From: Nonomuraea muscovyensis
GTDB lineage: Bacteria; Actinomycetota; Actinomycetes; Streptosporangiales; Streptosporangiaceae
NCBI RefSeq assembly: GCF_014207745.1
Contig: NZ_JACHJB010000002.1
Coordinates: 3,100,001 to 3,164,000, forward strand
Reading direction: 5' to 3'
Length of the DNA stretch: 64,000 bases
The notes under the pieces were generated by a model. It saw nothing but the letters and a program-made list of their open reading frames with translations, did no database searches and had not been told where the DNA came from. Shown piece after piece: positions 58,630 through 64,000 of the stretch (its first letter is position 1; the number at the start of each line of letters is the position of its first letter). A program made the position numbers and the translations under genes.

Positions 58630-60255
58630 GTGAGCGGTGAATCCTCGCACATCGGGCGCTACCGGCTACTGAGCGTGCTGGGGCGAGGCGGGATGGGCAC
58701 GGTCCATCTCGCCGAGGACCCCGCCGGGCAACGTGTCGCCGTCAAGGTGATCAACCCGGAGCTCAGCCAGCACGAGCAGTTCCGCATGCGCTTCCGCCGG
58801 GAGGCGGACGCCGCCCAGCGGGTGCGCAGGTTCTGCACCGCCGCGGTGCTGGAGGCCGCCCTCGACGGCGACCAGCTCTACGTCGTCACGGAGTACGTGC
58901 CCGGACCCAACCTGGAGCAGGCCGTCGAGCAGTCGGGGCCGTTGACCGGGTCCAGCCTGGACGCCCTGGCCGTCAGCGTGGCCACCGCGCTCACCGCGAT
59001 CCACGCCGCCGGGGTGGTGCACCGCGACCTCAAACCGTCCAACGTGCTGCTGTCGCCCGTCGGCCCGCGGGTGATCGACTTCGGCATCGCCCGGGCACTC
59101 GACACGCTCGGCGGGGTGACCGGCACCGGTGAGCTCATCGGCACGCCCCGGTACATGGCGCCCGAGGTGCTGCGCGGGGAGCCGGTCTCGCCCGCGTGCG
59201 ACGTGTTCTCGTGGGGGTGCCTGGTCGCGTTCGCCGCCAGCGGGCAGGCCCCGTTCGGCGGCGGCACGCTGCCCGCGATCGTCTACCAGGTGCTCAACAC
59301 CGAGCCCGACCTCAGCGCGGTCGAGCCGGGCCTTCGGGAGCTGGTCGCCTCCGCCCTGCGCAAGGACCCGGCCACGCGGCCCACCGCGCAGCAGTTGCTC
59401 GACCACCTGGTGGGCCGCTCCGCCCAGCCCGAGCACGCGGCCCACACCGTCCAGGTGGCCTGGCAGCAGGCGACGACGCCGTTCACCGGCACGCCGCCGT
59501 TCGGGACCACCCGCGGGACGCGGGGCCGCCTCGTCGCGGGCCTGGCCGCCGGCGCGCTCGGCCTCGCGGCGCTCGGCGTGGGCGCGTGGGCGCTGCTCAC
59601 GCCCGGCGGTCCGCCCGAGCTCCCGGTCCTCTACCAGGAGGACTTCACGCAGACCACCGGCGGCTGGCCCGGCACCTACGACGCCGACGAGGACGCCAGC
59701 TACGGCTACCGGACCGACGGCACGTACGGGCTCGACGTCGAGGAGCACAGCGAGGAGCGCTGGGCCAGGGCCCCGCTGCCCTATCTCACCGCCACGCCCA
59801 CGACCTCGCCCGACCCGTCGGCCACGCCCACGCCCATGCTGCCCGAGACCGTGCTCGTCGCCGTCACGGCCGAGGTCGAGCAGGTGACCGGCAGCGGCGA
59901 GTACGGCGTCTACTGCCATGCCGCCGAGGACGACTCGTACTACGAGTTCGGCGTCGACACCACCGGCAAGGCGCGCATCCGGCGCATCGTCGACGGGTCG
60001 GGCGGCACGCTGGCCCAGCCGGTCCAGGTGGACGGCCTGCCGGGCACGGCCCGCATCGAGGCGTCGTGCGAGCAGGTGGGCACCATGGTGCGGCTGACGA
60101 TGTGGGTCAACGGCAAGCGGGTGCACCAGGTGGAGGACCCGAACGGCATCCGCAACGGCACGCTCGGGCTGTTCGCCCGCGCGCCCAAGGACAGCGAGTC
60201 GCGGATGAAGACCACGTTCGACGACTTCGAGCTCCGCGGCACGCTGGAGCCGTGA
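58630..60255 (+). CDS. membrane Ser/Thr protein kinase
   Basis: A 541-residue kinase. Catalytic domain residues 9-265: GRGGMGTVHLAED (P-loop), VAVKV with Lys39, VVHRDLKPSNVLL near 131, VIDFGIARAL, and GTPRYMAPEVLRGEPVSPAC. After a linker comes one transmembrane helix (about 297-320, VAGLAAGALGLAALGVGAWA) and an extracellular domain of about 215 residues (YQEDFTQTTGGWPG, YCHAAEDDSYYEFGVDTTGK, VNGKRVHQVEDPNGIRNGTL). The last part resembles a jelly-roll (DUF1080/LamG-like) ligand domain, not the PASTA repeats of PknB. Substrates unknown. GTG start; probably monocistronic. Confidence 0.92.
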   Translation: MSGESSHIGRYRLLSVLGRGGMGTVHLAEDPAGQRVAVKVINPELSQHEQFRMRFRREADAAQRVRRFCTAAVLEAALDGDQLYVVTEYVPGPNLEQAVEQSGPLTGSSLDALAVSVATALTAIHAAGVVHRDLKPSNVLLSPVGPRVIDFGIARALDTLGGVTGTGELIGTPRYMAPEVLRGEPVSPACDVFSWGCLVAFAASGQAPFGGGTLPAIVYQVLNTEPDLSAVEPGLRELVASALRKDPATRPTAQQLLDHLVGRSAQPEHAAHTVQVAWQQATTPFTGTPPFGTTRGTRGRLVAGLAAGALGLAALGVGAWALLTPGGPPELPVLYQEDFTQTTGGWPGTYDADEDASYGYRTDGTYGLDVEEHSEERWARAPLPYLTATPTTSPDPSATPTPMLPETVLVAVTAEVEQVTGSGEYGVYCHAAEDDSYYEFGVDTTGKARIRRIVDGSGGTLAQPVQVDGLPGTARIEASCEQVGTMVRLTMWVNGKRVHQVEDPNGIRNGTLGLFARAPKDSESRMKTTFDDFELRGTLEP

Positions 60256-60274
60256 CCCGCCCCCGTCGACGGGC

Positions 60275-60868
60275 TCAGAGCACTCCTGCGCGGGCGGCGG
60301 CCAGGGCGGCGGCGGCCGCGCGGTCGGCGTCGCGCTCCGTCACCGGCTCGTGGGCGACGAACAGCCGGTAGTAGACGGGCGCGATCGCCACCCGGATCAC
60401 CTCGTGCGCGTCGACAGCCGCGGGCAGCTCGCCCCGCGCGACGGCCCTGCGCACCACCTCGGCCGACTGCTCGTGCCGGGCGAGGAAGAACGCGTGCAGC
60501 GCCCGCGCCGCGTCCGGGCTCTGCATGGCCGCCGCCACGAACGCCGACGCCACCGGCCCGGTCTCCGGATCGTCGAACCCCGTCCGCACGAGCCGCACGA
60601 TGTCGCGCAGATCGCCGTCGATCGAGCCGGTGTCGGGAACCGGCCACGGCTCCTCCCGGGCCAGCTCCAGCGCGTCCGAGATCAGCCCTTCGACGCTGCC
60701 CCAGCGCCGGTAGACCGTGGTCTTGTGCACGCCCGACCGCTCGGCGACGTTCTCGACGGTCAGACCGCGGAACCCGTGCTCCGCCAGCTCGGCCAGCGTG
60801 GCCTGCCGCACCGCGTCACGCACCCGCGCGCTGCGCCCGCCGGGTCGCTTCACCGTCTCCAAAGACAA
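60275..60868 (-). CDS. TetR-family repressor of resistance operon
   Basis: A 197-residue protein: SARVRDAVRQATLAELAEHG, GLTVENVAERSGVHKTTVYRR (HTH), and a TetR_C_16-like ligand domain (GDLRDIVRLVRTGFDDPETG, RGELPAAVDAHEVIRVAIAP). Start is uncertain: TTG 60868 abuts AGGAG, TTG 60862 is 6 nt after it and may be the better one, and GTG 60853 is also possible. It is divergent from the ABC-F/vgb operon with direct repeats between, so it is probably its repressor. Confidence 0.87.
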   Translation of the reverse strand: MSLETVKRPGGRSARVRDAVRQATLAELAEHGFRGLTVENVAERSGVHKTTVYRRWGSVEGLISDALELAREEPWPVPDTGSIDGDLRDIVRLVRTGFDDPETGPVASAFVAAAMQSPDAARALHAFFLARHEQSAEVVRRAVARGELPAAVDAHEVIRVAIAPVYYRLFVAHEPVTERDADRAAAAALAAARAGVL

Positions 60869-60871
60869 CTC

Positions 60872-60932
60872 CTGTTGCGTTTAAGTTCCCCTCATGGCAC
60901 ACTAAAGCTACATCAGTTGCGATTGGAGTTCC
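60872..60932. promoter_or_regulatory. direct repeats in TetR/ABC-F promoter region
   Basis: CTGTTGCG...AGTTCC (60872-60889) is echoed by CAGTTGCG...AGTTCC (60914-60932), with almost the same spacing and 42 bp apart. The second copy includes the ABC-F ribosome site. A repressor bound to both would cover both promoters. Confidence 0.45.
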
Positions 60933-60935
60933 ATC

Positions 60936-62623
<1,688 letters not shown>

Positions 62624-62630
<7 letters not shown>

Positions 62631-63535
62631 CGATGATTCCCGACGGAGCGCCGTACGGCGTCACGACCGGGCCCGACGGCGCCCTGTGGTTCACCCTCGT
62701 CCACCAGGGCCGCGTCGGCAGGCTGGTGCCAGGCCGCGATCCGGTCGTCCACCAGCTCAGCCCGGCCGACGGCGGCCCGACCGTCATCGTGGCCGGGGCC
62801 GACGGGGCGGTGTGGTTCACCGAGTTCAAGGGGGGCCGCATCGGGCGCATCACGGTGCCCGCCCCGGACGCCACGGCGTTCGAGGTGACGGCGTTCGAGG
62901 TGGAGGTGTTCGAGGTGGCGGCGCCGTACGGACTCGCCGCCGGTCCTGACGGGGCGATGTGGTTCACCGGGCTGAACACCGACAAGGTCGGGCGGATCAC
63001 CCCCGACGGCGCGATCACGGAATACCAGGTGCCGGCGCCGGGGGGCATGCCCTCGATCATCGCGGCCGGATCCGACGGCGCGATGTGGTTCACGCTCAAC
63101 CAGGCCAACGCCGTCGGCCGCGTCACACCGCACGGTGAGGTGACCCTCCATCCGCTGCCCACGCAGGCCGCCGCCCCGGTGGGCATCACGGCCGGACCCG
63201 ACGGCGCGCTGTGGTTCGTCGAGATCGGCGCCGGCCAGATCGGCCGGATCGACACCGCGGGCGAGATCACCGAGTATCCCCTTCCCGACCGCTCGTGCCG
63301 GCCGCACGCCATCGTGGCCGGGCCCGACGACGCCCTCTGGTTCACCGAGTGGGGCGCCGACCGGCTCGGCCGCATCACGCCGGACGGCGCCGTCGAGGAG
63401 TTCGGCCTGCCCACCGTGCCCGGATCGTCCGCCGCCGAGCCGCACGGTCTCACGACCGGGCCGGACGGCGCTGTCTGGGTGGCCCTGGAGGCGGGCGCCC
63501 TCGCCCGGATCGAGGTCCCCCGGCGCACCCCCTGA
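62624..63535 (+). CDS. vgb: virginiamycin B lyase
   Basis: A 303-residue seven-bladed propeller. Seven copies of GPDGALWFT...GRI are visible. Segments match staphylococcal Vgb closely: SIIAAGSDGAMWFTLNQANA, GPVGIT-like VGITAGPDGALWFVEIGAGQ, RPHAIVAGPDDALWFTEWGA, and the active site AEPHGLTTG...WVALE, with the catalytic His and the downstream Glu. Vgb linearises streptogramin B by a C-O bond lyase reaction using magnesium. Start is TTG 62624, with GGAGGA 5 nt upstream, 7 bp inside the ABC-F gene. Between blades 2 and 3 there is an extra AFEVTAFEVEVFEV, a 15-bp DNA repeat. Confidence 0.95.
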
Positions 63536-63613
63536 CGGGACACCCACGGGCTGATCCCGCCCGCGGGGCATCCCGGTGGAATCCGGGCCAGCGGGCGGGA
63601 GTTGACTAGAGGC

Positions 63614-64000
63614 ATGCGTGCCATAGTCATCACCGCCCAGGGCGGTCCAGAGGTCCTCGAATACGCCGAGCATCCCGACCCGGTACCGGGTGACGGGGAG
63701 GTGGTGGTCGACGTCGCGGCGAGCGGCGTCAACTTCATCGACATCTATCACCGTTCCGGGGCGTACCCGCTCGCCCTGCCCAGCCCCATCGGGTCCGAAG
63801 GCGCGGGTGTCGTGTCCGCCGTGGGGCCGGGGGTGGACGGGGTGGCCGTGGGCGACACCGTGGCGTGGGCCGGCGTGCTCGGCAGCTACGCCGAGAAGGC
63901 GGTCGTCCCCGCCGACCGGCTGGTGCCCGTGCCCGGCGACGTTCCGGCCGAGCTGGCAGCCGCCACGATGCTCCAGGGCATGACGGCCCACTACCTGACC
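63614..64000 (+). CDS. NADPH:quinone oxidoreductase, N-terminal part
   Basis: The first 129 residues of a zinc-free MDR: MRAIVITAQGGPEVLEYAEH, VNFIDIYHRSGAYPLALPSP, GSEGAGVVSAVGPGVDGVAV, then PVPGDVPAELAAATMLQGMT. The IDIYHRSG and TAHYL segments are typical of QOR (NADPH:quinone reductase, crotonase-like zeta-crystallin type). It is cut by the right edge. No clear ribosome site; TAGAGG lies only 4 nt before ATG 63614. Confidence 0.9.
   Translation, partial: MRAIVITAQGGPEVLEYAEHPDPVPGDGEVVVDVAASGVNFIDIYHRSGAYPLALPSPIGSEGAGVVSAVGPGVDGVAVGDTVAWAGVLGSYAEKAVVPADRLVPVPGDVPAELAAATMLQGMTAHYLT

Overview
The window is chromosomal DNA from a high-GC actinomycete. Supporting signs are very GC-rich third codon positions, many GTG and some TTG starts, several apparently leaderless genes, F420-type (LLM) oxidoreductases, a glbO/alpha-glucosidase gene pair as in mycobacteria, a dynamin-like GTPase pair, an SSB without the usual acidic tip, and a DUF6504/dnaE2 unit. 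A filamentous, sporulating genus of the Streptosporangiales is my best guess. This is inference; there is no rRNA or marker gene here. I see no tRNA, CRISPR array, intact transposase or prophage.

Layout. 1-4 kb: an edge-truncated LLM oxidoreductase opposite an ArsR-like regulator; a TetR gene and beta-lactamase-fold hydrolase opposite an MDR-NmrA fusion protein, with two palindromes between them. 4-7 kb: a TPR/STAND-like protein preceded by, and overlapping, a 24-residue peptide gene, then an EamA transporter. 7.5-13.5 kb: HTH-TPR regulator plus GNAT; a small conserved ORF; then an mscS-glbO-alpha-glucosidase operon behind a long hairpin. 13.6-24 kb: MFS/thioesterase, TetR, SnoaL-like and MDR genes, ettA, a diguanylate cyclase, two alpha/beta hydrolases and an OhrR-type MarR regulator. 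24.5-28.4 kb: a P450 cassette (ferredoxin reductase, P450, 3Fe-4S ferredoxin) opposite a TetR gene. 28.4-31.7 kb: a repeat-rich, rearranged stretch with a VOC protein, an IS200/IS605-like hairpin, a GNAT pseudogene and an SSB.

31.7-41.2 kb: one minus-strand block reading cobL, cbiX, cobT, cobA and then two dynamin-like GTPases, the last three genes joined by 4-bp stop/start overlaps. 41.2-43.8 kb: a tandem-GNAT protein opposite a DUF2795/baeRF pair. 43.8-47.3 kb: lutABC with a divergent FadR-type regulator and a clear double operator. 47.4-54 kb: a secreted sulfatase, an LLM oxidoreductase, an ABC/FtsX exporter, a response regulator with no kinase beside it, and a DUF4328 membrane protein. 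54.1-58.3 kb: DUF6504 and dnaE2 behind an SOS box. 58.6-60.3 kb: a membrane Ser/Thr kinase. 60.3-63.5 kb: TetR, an ABC-F protein probably starting at CTG, and a virginiamycin B lyase, which look like a two-gene streptogramin resistance operon. A quinone oxidoreductase runs off the right edge.

A second pattern crosses the whole window: short tandem repeats (7-87 bp). They sit in intergenic DNA, and in frame inside linkers or tails of the ferredoxin reductase, SSB, large GTPase, DnaE2 and Vgb proteins. The most interesting items are the peptide/TPR pair, the streptogramin cassette with its odd start, the repeat-swollen reductase, the mscS leader hairpin, and the coupling of cobalamin and dynamin genes.
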